A DNA stretch of 64,000 nucleotides from Nissolia schottii (taxonomy: Eukaryota; Streptophyta; Magnoliopsida; Fabales; Fabaceae). The position numbers and the translations under genes were made by a program. The notes beneath the pieces were generated by a model. The model did not search any database and was not told the DNA's origin. It saw only the letters and a list, made by a program, of their open reading frames with translations. The stretch is from positions 1,032,796-1,096,795 of the forward strand of contig QANU01013744.1 of assembly GCA_003254905.1 (NCBI GenBank), read 5' to 3'. Positions 24,282 through 36,140 of the stretch are shown in pieces (position 1 is the stretch's first letter; each line of letters starts with the position of its first letter).

Positions 24282-26460
24282 GTGATTTTAACCCGATTTG
24301 AAACATATTTTCTTAAAATATTACCTAATTTATAATTACTACCATTACATGATTCCAAACCGATTTGGAATATGTTTTCTTGAAATAGTACTTAATTACC
24401 TAATAATATAACCAAGGTTATCAAACTCAAGAGTTTAAATAAACTCGTGAAGCCTCAGCAAATTCAAATCGTAAACTCGTAAGAGTTTACATACGTAAAA
24501 AATACATGTTATAAGCAATATAATTAGGAATTAAACATGATTAAATTTTGTATTCATAATTGACAAAGAATAATGTTAACATTATTCTTAAAATAAATGA
24601 AAAAATATTATAAAATATACCTTAATGCATGCACTCAGCTATGTCATACTTTATTTTGTACACGTATTATCTCTAATTTGTTGTCTATTTATCTTTTATG
24701 CTATTTATTTATTTAAACATCAATCTACAAATCTTTCATCTTATTGTTTAATTAACAAATTCAATAATGACATTATGCAACTCCATGTGGACCCAACTAT
24801 ACCGCAATTGGATCCCTTGGGGATCTGAAAGCTGTAAAAACGAATATATAAAAACGACGAGAGTATAAAAATAAGCTTTCAACATACATTAAATGCCATA
24901 TGATTCAAGTCGACTACCCATGAATTTTGAATTACATTTAAAATGGATACCCTGTACTCGGGTGACTACCATTGAGGATTCTGTCATTTCTTTAAATGTG
25001 GTTAATTTGATGAAAATGTATTGACACAATACATAGCAAACTTTCATAAATGATAAATCTGAACTTATGAGTCAATTCAGCGAGACATATTATCTAAGAT
25101 AACCAACATACATTATTTTATTTATTTTAAATTATCAATTGATGCTAATTACTTTTATAGACATTTAAATACTTTTATTTTTAAAAAACAAGATAATTTA
25201 TCTCAGTCCTATGATAATGGTTTTTTTATTATGAAACTCCTACTTCATCCAAGTATTAATTGCAAGGGCAAGTGATGTTGATGGAGGTGCTTCACTGTTG
25301 TCTTCCAACAACATTGAAAAGATCATGAAGAAAGACTAAGCCCAAGTTTCTCAATNTTTTTTTGGGTAAAGATTTCACTATTCTTCCTTTGTTGTATGCT
25401 TATATTTTTAACAAATTGCATTTTTTGGGCACATTTATATTGATATTCATATTAACAGAAACCAAACTATTAATTAGCCCCAATTTTTATGCTATTTAGT
25501 TAACTTATATATTGTTTTGGTTAGGTCTTTCGGGGTAGTAATCCGTTAGCATATTATAAGCTCATTTAAGAAAATAATGATGACCACAAGTTTTAAAGCT
25601 ACCCATGGATGAAAGTTGACATGATATTTTAATTAATTATTGCAAAGGACATTAATTGCTAGAGTCAATTTGGCTTTTATATTTATCAATTTTATTTTTA
25701 TCTTTTTGTGATTTTCTTTATATCTTTTTATCATTTATTGTTTCTTTCTTTATTTTTAAATTCAATCACCTTTTTTTTTGGTTAAAATATTTATTACCAA
25801 AAACGGTTACAATGGGTTTAGGGTATGTAGCATTTCATTTTGAACTAATATTGTTTTTGTTATATAGTTTATTAAACCCTACTTAAATACATTAAAAAAC
25901 AAGGGGATCGAGAAGAACAAATGCCAACACAACAAAGGCCAGACCTAATATCATTACACCATATTACAAAGTTACCTACTCAACATCAAACACATTCGGT
26001 CATAATAGCCCCTAAAATCTCTCAATAACCTCTATAAAATCCCCCCCCCCCCCCAAAAAAATTAAATCTATACGTTGACAATTCTACTTTATTATATCAA
26101 CTACCATTATAATTGCAGGCCGAAGCAACAACACCACCACAAAGCATATCCTTATGTATAGCCAATTTCTGTCTCTTGCTGACCAACCTCGAATGTGTCT
26201 ATTTTAGATACCATGAATTATTTCTTATGTCTTTTTTATTTAATGATATTATAATTTTTGACAAAGTAGCTTTTATCTTTGTAGTATGAAAATATGTTAA
26301 GAGTGCACATTTTTAATTGCATGTTAACATTTAACACTGAATTTCCTCAAGAATAATAATTTTAAGTCTATTTCTCTAGTGCAAGAATAAAGGTTCAAAA
26401 ACTGAAAGTCTATCGCTAAATACATTATATAATTAATGGTTACATGAATATGATTAAACT
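24282..26460. other. Intergenic stretch without a supported gene
   Basis: Mostly AT-rich. An undetermined base (n) lies at 25,356 and a run of 14 C at 26,041-26,054. A coding-like stretch at about 25,262-25,339 (plus; ARASDVDGGASLLSSNNIEK, then a stop) resembles the last exon of something, but I do not recognise it and find no companion exons. Confidence 0.4.
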
Positions 26461-26479
26461 AATATTTAAATAGTGTATG

Positions 26480-26518
26480 CTTCTTCGCTTCCCATGCAAA
26501 GCACGGGTATTACACTAG
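26480..26518 (+). mobile_element. Helitron-like 3' terminus
   Basis: The imperfect hairpin CCCATGCAAAGCACGGG (26,491-26,507) is followed by TATTACACTAG and then T. A hairpin about 10 bases before CTAG is the hallmark of Helitron 3' ends, which insert between A and T. I cannot place the 5' end, and no Rep/helicase is seen. Confidence 0.5.
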
Positions 26519-26529
26519 TTAGCACATAT

Positions 26530-27790
26530 ATATACATAGATATAGTGCAATAGAGTAAATGCATGACTAGTTTTAAGACTCACTAATTAATGCTAGTCTA
26601 TTTCCTAGACTCTTATGCTTCCAATGCAACACACTAACCATATGACTAAATACATTCAACTCAAAGAAAATAAATAGAATCCATAAATTATAGGTGGTCT
26701 GAAGTTGACAAGGAAGAATGGACGCAAGCTATTGTCGTCAGTGGAATGCTCTCCAAAGATGATACGCAATTGTTGCATCCGAACAGAGTTCAGGAACCAC
26801 TGGAAAAATAACGGTAATGGAGTTGAAAGACATACAGTTGCACCATGAAATGGACTTCCAGAACCACTGGAATTAGGCACAGTGGAGGAGCACGTTGGAG
26901 ATGGAACAACTGGTGTAGACGCAGTGGAAAACACGAGAACGAAGCATCGAAACAACTAGAAAGCCTCCCCATCATGGGCTGAACAGTATAGCAGAAAGCA
27001 CAAGCACCAGCAATAGACAAACGGAGGTGGCAGACGCGCTGAGACGAGCAGCTGAAAGCGATGGGGTGGGCTTCACAACAAAGGCGAGGAGGCGCGCATG
27101 AGAGTGCGTGGGAGCTGATGATGCAACCTTAGGGGATTACTGTGGATGTCAAGGCGCTGGCGATGGTTGGGTCGCTGGCTAGAATAGTTGCCAAAAAAGT
27201 CGTCGGAGGCACCAAACAGAGATTATTTTAAGGGCCTCACACTAGGATTTTGTGTTAGAGGTGAAGGTTTTGTTTTGAACAAGTCACAGAACAAGGAAAT
27301 TTTTAAAGATGGAAGAACAGAAGCAAAATGGAGGACAGACATGAGTTCCTAAACAACGGCGCTTTGAGGCTTTTTCTACTACTAAGAAGATAACTCTTGA
27401 ATAGAAGTGCAGTTGGAAAAAGATGACAATGGTTCGGTAGAAGAAAGCGAAGAAATTAGAATAGAGTTCCCACTGTAGGTTAGGAACTTAGTAGCGAAAA
27501 GAGTGACAAGACTGGTCACGGAATATAGTACCGTTTTGATATCATGTTGAATCTGTGGGAAGCTACAAGGAGGAGAAGTGTAGCAAGTGTGTATGGAAGA
27601 ATAAGATTAATTCAATAGATTGAATAGATGTCAATAATTAGGTACCCATTAGCATTATATATAGTGCAATAGAGAATAAATGCATGATTGATTTCAAAGA
27701 CTCACTCATTAATGCTAGTCTACTTCCTATACTTATCCTTTCAATGCAACACGCTAACCATAGATGACTACATACATTTAGTCATAGTAA
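26530..27790 (-). mobile_element. Decayed LTR-like unit with ~130-bp direct repeats
   Basis: Positions 26,533-26,665 and 27,650-27,790 are related direct repeats (shared ATGCTAGTCTA, CCAATGCAACAC and similar). On the minus strand a primer-site-like ATGATATCAAAACGG occurs at about 27,530-27,555. Inside is a Ser/Pro-rich minus-strand frame (26,656-26,955) without a recognised domain. It is probably the remains of a small non-autonomous LTR element. The edges and family are uncertain, and it is broken and old. Confidence 0.35.
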
Positions 27791-27799
27791 CATTTGAAA

Positions 27800-28600
27800 T
27801 GTTCAAGAGTCAATTGGAAGCTTTTTTTTTTTTTTTTAGAGGGACCAATACTAGTGAAAAGTTTAGGAACTAATGTGAGCATTCCCCTTTTAATTATATA
27901 GAGTTAAAACTACAACTGCAATCCATACCATCATACATACTCGATTCAAATCATTCAAGCAATGGCATATACCAACATCCAAAACAAAATTAGAGCTCAA
28001 GGACTACTCGCTTAGACCCAATCCAATTTAGGAGAAATTGTTACCTCCACCATGGAAGAAATGATTTTGTGCACCACATTCATTATCTACCTTTCATTTT
28101 TGTGGGTCTCAATACTTTACGTCATTCCCAATACTATTTTAGTGGTAAATGGTAGATGTCGTGCACAAACCCATTTCCGCCCTACTGGAAGAAAGAATTT
28201 CTCTCCAATTTAGTGCTAATTAACTAGTCAAAAACACCTAATATAGCATATGGCACGAAGTTGAATCTGGCCACACAAATCAAACTCAAGGGTTGACGGG
28301 AAGATAAAGTGCAAGGCGCTTGACCATGAAGTTACAACAAAGGCAATAGGCAGAGTATGATGAAAAGATATCAGAAATGAAAAAGTAGAGGAACGAATGA
28401 ACAGTTTGTGTAAAATGTAATACAACGAAGTTCACCCATTGAATTTAAAAAGGATAATGATAACTACATGATGAGCTTACGTTATACATTACTTGCTCGA
28501 TGCAAACCTTAGGCATGGGACAAAGTCCAATTGAAACCATAAAAAAAATCCCATCTCAATTAAGAAAGGCTTACTTCGTAGCAGTGCCACAAACAAATGT
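27800..28600. other. Intergenic stretch, nothing recognised
   Basis: Contains a long T run at about 27,822-27,838 and no exon-like sequence. The 3' untranslated region of the thioredoxin-like gene should lie at its right edge. Confidence 0.4.
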
Positions 28601-28622
28601 AGTTTCATACGCTGTACTCCCA

Positions 28623-31600
28623 TCATCCATTATTTTGTTGAGGACGCTTCATTTTGAGAAGATGGGACAGGCCTGCTACAACATGTAAACGACTGTGTGG
28701 GACACCTGTCTTCGCAAGGGCTCTTCCTTGCTTATCAAGAATCACAAAGCAGGGAACGTACCTAACATCATAGTTGAGGAGCTGCAATAGGAAAATTTAA
28801 ATTTAACTCCAGCAGGAAACCATAATGAACAGAATGTACTCACATGAGGAAATTAAACAAATAAATAGTAACGGCATATACTCAACAATTAATAAACAGC
28901 ATCATCGTCTTCCAGGTATTAAAGAACAGTAGGACAACTTCACGGAAGGATGCAAAATGATTATCAAGATGTTGAATTATTTCCAAAGGAAACCCCAAGA
29001 AACTAGGCTTCAAGTTTCAAAATAATTTTCAAGAAATGACACGCTATATTAGTCAAAAAAAACTTTTCTAGTTGCATCCTAACTTTGCACTTCAATTATT
29101 TCAGGAAAGAACACTAATAAGATTGACCTTAAGGTTGTTTATGGTGGTTGAGACAAAATAAGAATACAGAGAAAGAAAGACACAAAATCCGTTTGATTGT
29201 TGAAACAGGTGCAAAAATTCTCAAGATAGAAAATTTGTGTATTTTCTATACCTCCGTTTTGCTAAGACAGGACACAAACCTTTCAGATTAGAATATTGTT
29301 TTTTTTTTTTAATTGTTTCTATTAAATTAATGCAATAAAAGTATTTTAAGTCATTAGAGTGTATTTTATGCCTTGTATTTATTAAACCAAACAAGATATA
29401 GATACAAATAAATGTGTCTGGCAAATGTGTCTGGCACACCGTTACCAAATAGAATACAAGACTGACTTGTCTTCTCATTTTTATGTCTCTGTCCCCACGT
29501 CTCTTTATTATTGTCCTGTCTCAGCAACCAAACGCAATCTAATAGACACAATATTCCAATGTTTTCATCAAGTAAAGGACAACTGCCTCATATCTCTTAT
29601 CGGCATTTAAATAACATTTGAAAATGCATTTGACTCGTGGAAAAATGATGTTCTTCCTGTACCCCCAAAAACAAAACAGATGATCCTTACCAAAAGGAAT
29701 ACCTCTCAAGTTTCACATGCAGCAATGTAAATCACAGAGACCCATTTCTAGAAAAACCATGCACATTAAAGGACATATATATGGCAGTGGACCACAAATG
29801 TAAGGTCATGATAGATTTAAGTGTGATCCTAGGGTGCGTCTCTCCGACAAACAGCATCAGGACTATGTTTGGGTTAAGCACAGGCACCGCACATTTGTCG
29901 ACTTTGAATAGTACATGCCAACAATTGAAATGATCAAGGTGCAAAGTTGGTTAAAGACAGAAGCAGCATGATGTAAACAATTCAAGGCAAGATGCCAGGT
30001 AAAGGTCCATTTATGCAGTAGCTGGAGTAAGAATAATGGTATGGTACGCTTAAGTTGAATGAAGAAAGTACTGAAACTTTTTACAGACATCAAAACAGAA
30101 CAACAAAGTACATGCTAATAAGATTGGATACCAAGACGAAAACCTTCATAACCCAGGGATATGCATGCCCAATTTCCCCAGTGGAAACAAATGGCATTGG
30201 ATATATACAGCCACATATTTCGTAACTGCTCATGCTACTCTAGCATGGCTTCTTGGGTATTGTCAAAGCCAATATAGCATTGGTAAAGTATAAGGGTTAT
30301 TTTGTCTTTAATGTTATTCCATTTCCTTTTATGCAAATTAATTTAGACAGCTGGAATAGATCTATTCCAACATAATATAGAATTTGTTTTTAATTAGGGT
30401 GCCAATGTTTAGAAAGGGGTTTAATTGCTGTAAGTGAGGAGAGTTCAATTTTCCAACAAGTTTATTCGGTTGTTGTCTAATTTTCCCAGTTACTAGCCAG
30501 AAAAGCAGTCATCTTTTGCCCTTTTTTTTAAAGACTTCATCCATTCTTTTCTCTCTATGGACATGTTAAGGAACGGCTTTGTTTTAGGATGTAGTCGTTT
30601 TTTTTACGTAATCGTTTTGTTTTTCTCCTTTATCTGATTCTAAGTTGTTTTGAACCTGAAATAAACTTAACCAAACACACACTATACCTCTAATGTGCTA
30701 CTAATGGTTTTTATCAACAACCATTCACTGTCAGGACTGAAATTGATCCATAGCAGCTATACTGTCATGTACTCTTGTACATGAAGAGTCCTTAATCAGC
30801 ATTTGTTTACTGAGATAAGACAGAAATACTGAGACACAGAGACAAAAGTCTTGTTTGTTTATTGAGACAAACACGAAAATTTGGCTATCAAGATAGAAAA
30901 CTTGTATATTTTTTATACCTCCATTTTGGTGGGACACGGAAACACAACCTTTCAGATTAGGATAATGTGTTTTATTTTATTTTTTTTATTAAATTAATGC
31001 AATAAGGGTATTTTAAGTCATTTAAAATGTATTTTATGTATTGTCTCTATTAAAACAAATAAGATATAGATACAAATAAGTATGTCTTGTACACAATCAC
31101 CAAACAGAATACAAGACTGACTTATCCTCTTATGTTTTATGTCTCTATCCTCATGTCTCTGTATTCTTGCCCTGTCTCAGCAACCACACACAGCCTTAGG
31201 GTTTACCCAAGCCTAAGGGATACCTAAGATACGAAGAATGTCACTGCAACTTATGCAAGAGATGAGAAACCTGAATAGACATCAAGTTGGATCCCATGCG
31301 GAGATTCCCAAAGGTTGACACCACAACACAAACAAACATCCTGGAAGGTTGTCTAGACAAAGAATTTGAAGATGGAAAAGCAGACCTACTAAGCACAGGT
31401 GAAATGAGAGGGATTGGATTGGAGGAAACTACTTTCTTTTCCTTGCAACTAATGTAGGCAGTGTTGAAATCATTGAGTAACAATCAACCTTCTGGGGCGT
31501 ACTATTGCGGATTGGAATTCTCAACCAATCAATGATACGACAATATTTTTAGAAAACAGGTTGATCAAGAATCACTGACTAACAAAAAACTATAGATTTT

Positions 31601-34600
31601 CAAGTCGATTCTGCTTAAGCATGGTGTTAGGATCAGAGAAAAGCTTCCTTAATATGGAAAGTTTATACTAGGCGGAACTGAAAAGATAAGGAAGCAGCCT
31701 AGTTAGTTTATCTTTTTATCTTCATTAGTTTATTTTTAATTGTTAGAATTTATCTACTTATTATCTTAATGGCATTTAGGAGTTAAATTAGGAATAACAA
31801 CTATTATAAATAGGATCATCCTCCTTAGATTAGGGTGTGGATTTATTATTGAGTTGTTAAGGGAACCAACCCTTGAAGACGAACCAGCATCTTGATTTTT
31901 ATTCAATAATGTCCTATTTTACGTACCCAATCCTTATTATTTGTTCTAGACTGTTGAGTCCCAAAAATGACCTAACAAATTGGTCCGACCTGTCTCCTTC
32001 CAGCCGCCGCTGCCCACCGCGCCACTGCCCACTGCATCGCCGCCCATCGCCTTGCAATCCACTTTGCGACTTCCTTCTCTGTTTGCGTTCGCGTTTTTCT
32101 TTCCCTTCGCGGGTTGCATTCTGTTCGCATTCTTCCACCGCGCCGCTGCCCACCGTGGCGGCAGAGCCTGTTTACTCACAAATGTTCATTTGTGCTTACT
32201 AAAAAAATAAACTTATTTTAAGTTCAGTGAGGCTCGAACTCAAGACCTCTGCCATTCCCAACAATGCCTTATCCACTAGATTAGCATTACTATTTGCAAC
32301 ATTTTATGCAATCATATTTATTAATATAATTTTATTATTTAATTTTCTTTTTAAAGAAACCTTAATCTAAAAAGTTCCTAGGACTTTCCCACACCCACGC
32401 TCTCATCTCATCTGAATAATGTGAGAGAGCTTTGCTGGTATTTTCCTTTTTGTTTTTTGTTGGTAAAATGTCATAAAATGAGTATATAATTTTTAGTGAA
32501 CATATGAGTATTTATGAATAAACAGGCCAGCCTGACAGGCCTAACAGGCTTTGAAAATGGCCTGGGCCTGGCCTGTTTACTGAAACAGGCTTTGACAATA
32601 GCCTGGGCCTGGCCTTTTTGTCAAACACTGAGTAGTTTAAAGTCATTATCTCCTCATGCTTCTACTAATAATAGAAAAGGAATGCCCTCAGCAATGGAAA
32701 ATACCACACTTGAAGGATTCAAATTATCCACAGATGTTTATTCACAAAATGCAGAGTATGTTGAAGGAACGAGACCAATTTCTAGGCATAGAGCTGGCTA
32801 CCCTCCACTAAATGAAAGTTAAAACTTGAGGAAAGGCAGTAGTTCACTGAGGGATAGGGAAGAAAACTATCTAAACCATAATAGTAACAATGTTTTTCCG
32901 CAGACTGCCCACTCAATCAGGGCGCATGATGATCCGAGACATGATCAAACCAGGGTGCATGATAATCAGAAAAATGATCATTCGGATCACATAAGCAGAT
33001 ATAATAACATGCTAAAAGCTGGGAGGTTACAAGAATATATTATAAAGGGATCTCCAGAAGTTTACACTGTTGCCATCAATTCATGGAGCGCACTAATAGA
33101 TGTTGCTGGACATGCTAAAAGGCTGGATGATGCCTTTGATGTCCTAAAAGAAAACCGTAAAGCAGGAGTACGTATTGGAATAATGTCATATAGTTCACTG
33201 ATGGGTGCCTGCAGCAAGGCAAGAAGTTAGGCGGATTTAATTGTGATTCTGGAGCAATTTTCCAAATTCAACCTTGAGGTCAAGGTTCAAGCTTTGGAGG
33301 GGAGTATTGTTAGGATTAGAGAAAAGCCTCCTTAATATGAAAAGTTTATACTAGGCGGAACCAAAAAGATAAGGAAGCAGCCTAGTCAGTTTATCTTTTT
33401 ATCTTTATTAGTTTATTTTTAATTGTTAGCACTTATCTAGTTATTATCTTAATGGCATTTAGGATTTAAATTAGGAATAACAACTATTATAAATAGGAGC
33501 ATCCTCCTTAGGTTAGGATGTGGATTTATTATTGAGTTGTTAAGGGAACTAGCCCTTAAAGACAAACCAACCTCTTGATTTTTATTCAATAATGTCCTAT
33601 TTTACTTATCCAATCCTTATTATTTGTTCTTGACTGTTGGGTCCCAAAAACGACCTAACACATGGCCTAGAAAATTATTCTCAATCAGCTAGTCAAGAAA
33701 CTACAGATTATTCTCAAAATGTTTGTATTCAGTGAGCCTTCAAGAATTAACAGAGTTTTTGTATAAGAAATTACACGGGTTACGACTTTATCACGGAAAA
33801 ACGGCAACCAAGAAGCAACATAGCATGTCCACACTTAAATCCAGCGACATGCCTTCATTTTCAAATCCAATAGCAGACTTAATGATTTCCCCAATTATAA
33901 ACTTGTAAACTAAACTACAAATTAAGTGAATTTTAAAAACACTGCTCCAATCAATACCAGTGAATACCTCCTTATAATTTGGGTCTAATTTACTTTGGGG
34001 CTTATGCAAGGAATTGATTTTGTGTCATTTGAATACTATGCTATTATTATAATCCAAATCGAAAAATTGAATTCCAATTCTTGAGTAACAAACTGCACAC
34101 AATAGATAAGCAAAGAAGAATGTAAAATTAAACTTTGGTGATGAGGCTGCGCATAAACATGTATATACCTCTGGTAGCCATTTCTGATTCTCGGCATCGG
34201 CCATGACAACGTTGAGCCAATCGGAGTTCCTGGCCTCGACTTCGGAGACGAATTTGAGCATGGAATTGCAGAGCCTGCACTTCGGCGAGTAGAACTCGAG
34301 CACCGTCGCCTCCTTCCCGCTCGCCAGGGCCGCCGCGAACGCCCTCTGCTCCGCCTCCGCCTGATCCAATTCACCGCTCCTCATCCTCGTCGTATTCTGA
34401 ATTCCAACACCTGAAGTTTTTGAGAGCGAGGCGGTGACGAAGTTGAGAGCGAGGGAGGTAAGGTTTTGGAAAGAGTTGAAGAGCCAGGGACCCTGGAAGT
34501 TGCAAGCGTTGGGGTTTTGGGTACTCTGCTTCGTGCCTGCGGCGTCTTCTTGCCATGGCCATTTCAGGCAGAGCGCCGGTTGCTTTGGGTTATTATTGGG

Positions 34601-34612
34601 AATCAAACCCAT
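28623..34612 (-). CDS. Thioredoxin-like protein with CRLC motif, 2 exons, 200 aa
   Basis: Exon 1 is 34612-34169 and exon 2 is 28781-28623, both minus strand. The donor GAG/GTATAT and acceptor TTGCAG keep frame (phase 0). The first 95 or so residues are not part of the fold and could include a targeting sequence. The thioredoxin fold starts near residue 100: [13 protein letters not shown] places the redox pair at C112 and C115, with CRLC in place of the usual [14 protein letters not shown] ends exon 1. Exon 2 supplies the strand with the cis-proline ([10 protein letters not shown]), then ALAKTGVP and a C-terminal helix ending LLKMKRPQ. The ATG at 34,612 is the first in frame, with a stop 12 bases upstream. 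The single intron is 5.4 kb and full of transposons. Family members are probably plastid or mitochondrial disulphide proteins; the precise role is unknown to me. Confidence 0.85.
29131..29545. mobile_element. MITE, copy 1 (in thioredoxin-like intron)
   Basis: The ends are inverted: GGTTGAGACAAAATAAGAAT on the left pairs with TGTCCTGTCTCAGCAACC on the right (reverse complement GGTTGCTGAGACAGGACA). The internal sequence shares long stretches with 30,798-31,197, for example the block around 29,320-29,400. No coding capacity. Edges approximate. Confidence 0.6.
30798..31197. mobile_element. MITE, copy 2 (same family and orientation)
   Basis: Homologous to 29,131-29,545 along its length, including the AATACAAGACTGACTT stretch and the CTGTCTCAGCAACC right end. 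Imperfect left end. Both copies lie in the same intron, in the same orientation. Confidence 0.6.
32222..32345 (-). repeat. tRNA-derived SINE-like repeat, copy 1
   Basis: The minus strand reads CTAGTGGATAAGGCATTG, like a tRNA A box region, and about 35 bases on AGTTCGAGCC, like a B box. The neighbouring AT-rich segment around 32,312-32,345 is shared with a second copy near 35,165-35,210. No full cloverleaf can be drawn, so it is not called a tRNA gene. Confidence 0.4.
32640..33235 (+). pseudogene. Captured host fragments resembling the PPR gene MRL1, inside the LTR element
   Basis: Two neighbouring open stretches encode pieces that look like a pentatricopeptide repeat protein. [17 protein letters not shown] (about 32,988-33,040) has the look of a PPR helix. 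[20 protein letters not shown] (33,090-33,150) and [14 protein letters not shown] are strongly reminiscent of MRL1, a PPR protein needed for rbcL transcript maturation in chloroplasts. Segments that lie far apart in an MRL1-type protein are placed side by side without introns, so the copy is rearranged. It is a fossil passenger, not a working gene. Confidence 0.6.
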
Positions 34613-35089
34613 GTTTTCATTTCATCCTCGGCACAGGCACAGTATGTGACAACAGAATATGACATCTATCACACTGGCTCAGGAAATGCACTTTTAGCTG
34701 GGCTTCATTTTACAGTTATGGGCCAGCCCAATATATTAATTACGCCTTGGACTATATGGATTTGGGCTAGAGAATGTACAAATATTGGAAAACAGAGGTC
34801 CTCGTTCCTATCAACAAATAAGTTTGTGAGAGGCATTTTTTCCTATGTTGAAATTGCAAAATTGACAAGTAAATGAGAAATGTATCCATACTCATTTTAT
34901 ATGAGATATTGTGTCGACTCACTATTCATTTACCACTTATAATGTATGATGTTCTTAATTAACCTTCTATTTGGCTAGCATTAGGGATGTGATCAGATCA
35001 GACAGTCTGTCATGGCCTGTGGCCTGGCCTAACCTTTCTTAAATTAAGAGGTTATCCTCATGCCATTACTTACATTACCTTCACTAGGA

Positions 35090-35210
35090 CTTACATTGGA
35101 AATAGTCAACATATCAAGACAATGTCTTAACCACTAGTCTAGTATCATTTTTTTTATATATTTTATGTAAACATATTTATTAATATAATTTTATTATTTT
35201 AATTATTGTT
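35090..35210 (-). repeat. tRNA-derived SINE-like repeat, copy 2
   Basis: The minus strand has CTAGTGGTTAAGACATTGTC, matching the A box region of copy 1, next to the same AT-rich segment (CATATTTATTAATATAAT). The B box is degenerate. A GGCCTGGCCT-rich stretch occurs near both copies (32,521-32,620 and 35,009-35,035). Confidence 0.35.
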
Positions 35211-35629
35211 ATTACAAACCCTATATTAAATAACTCTATCTTTCTTTTATTCTCATTCTCACATTAAAAGATGAAAAATTACAATTCAATCATACATGCT
35301 TGCTCATGTGTAGGAGTGAATAAACAAATCAAGCATGATTGTTCATCTTGTTTGTGTATGTTTTATTTAATTATTTGTGTTAGACTAATGTGTTTAAACG
35401 TTTCATTATTAGAAGTTTAATTTTATTCCAACGGTAACTAGCATTTTTCTTATAATGCCAACTATTGGGAAAGTTGTGTATATGCACTGGAAAAATCACA
35501 ACCATGCAGTAGAAATGATAACATTTTCCACTTAAGTTGAACCTACGAGAAACGTAATATATGGCAAACAATATTTTCATTACGTGCTTGTCATTTTTTC
35601 GCTGCATAGACATGCGTTTCCCACCAATG

Positions 35630-36140
35630 GCTACTACAACACGTGAAATTTAATGGATAATTCAGCTGCTTCAAGAATTACATCTTGCTATCAAGCTTCC
35701 AGCTACCCTCTATTGTGGTAATATCTCAGCTATGTACATTGCTCAAAACCCCACGTTCCATAAGCCACACAGAGTTTAGATTGCCACTTCATTGAGGAGA
35801 AGCTCACTTCTGGCCTATTCCATCTCATGCATGCATGTTGCTTCTCCTAAGCAAACAACAGACCATTTTACCAAGCCATTAGATGTCATTACCTTTACGC
35901 ACCTGTTTTTCAAGTTGTCACTCATTGATATATGCGCGCCACCTATAGACTCCAGGTCACGTGACTATTAGGTGCAGGCGTTTTTAGTTAGTTATTGTTA
36001 GTTTCGGTTGTTAATTTTTGTTAGTTATACCATTGTTCGTAGTAGGAGAACTTGTTATAACTATCGTTATCAATTCCAATAAATAAAAATCACTTTCACC
36101 AATTCTCTACAGTTATATTTTCACACATCGCCGGTTCCTT
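35630..36140 (+). mobile_element. Ty1/Copia 3' end remnant
   Basis: RNase H-like pieces on the plus strand (LAIKLPATLYCGNISAMYIA at about 35,675) continue to about 35,935. They are followed by LTR-like sequence to about 36,140. Only the 3' end is left. Broken and old. Confidence 0.6.

Larger units (their letters stand above)
31625..33661 (+). mobile_element. Non-autonomous LTR element (2,037 bp) with 5-bp target duplication
   Basis: Two direct repeats of about 354 bp (31,625-31,977 and 33,308-33,661) begin TGTTAGG and end CCTAACA. The flanking CATGG (31,620-31,624 and 33,662-33,666) is a 5-bp target duplication, and a purine tract (GGAGGGGAG) sits just before the second repeat. By eye the LTRs differ at roughly 25-30 sites, about 7-8%, which suggests an age of a few million years. 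No gag or pol is present. The inside holds a GC-rich stretch (31,985-32,165), a tRNA-like repeat and captured host gene pieces. Structurally whole, without coding genes of its own. Confidence 0.9.

Noticed and set aside
31914-32210. Overlapping open frames on both strands in GC-rich DNA
   Set aside because: Low-complexity CGCC/CCGC sequence opens all frames; no recognised domain, and it starts within the LTR.
32222-32292. Functional tRNA gene on the minus strand
   Set aside because: A and B box-like text is present, but no acceptor stem pairing or anticodon arm can be drawn; a SINE-like repeat fits better.
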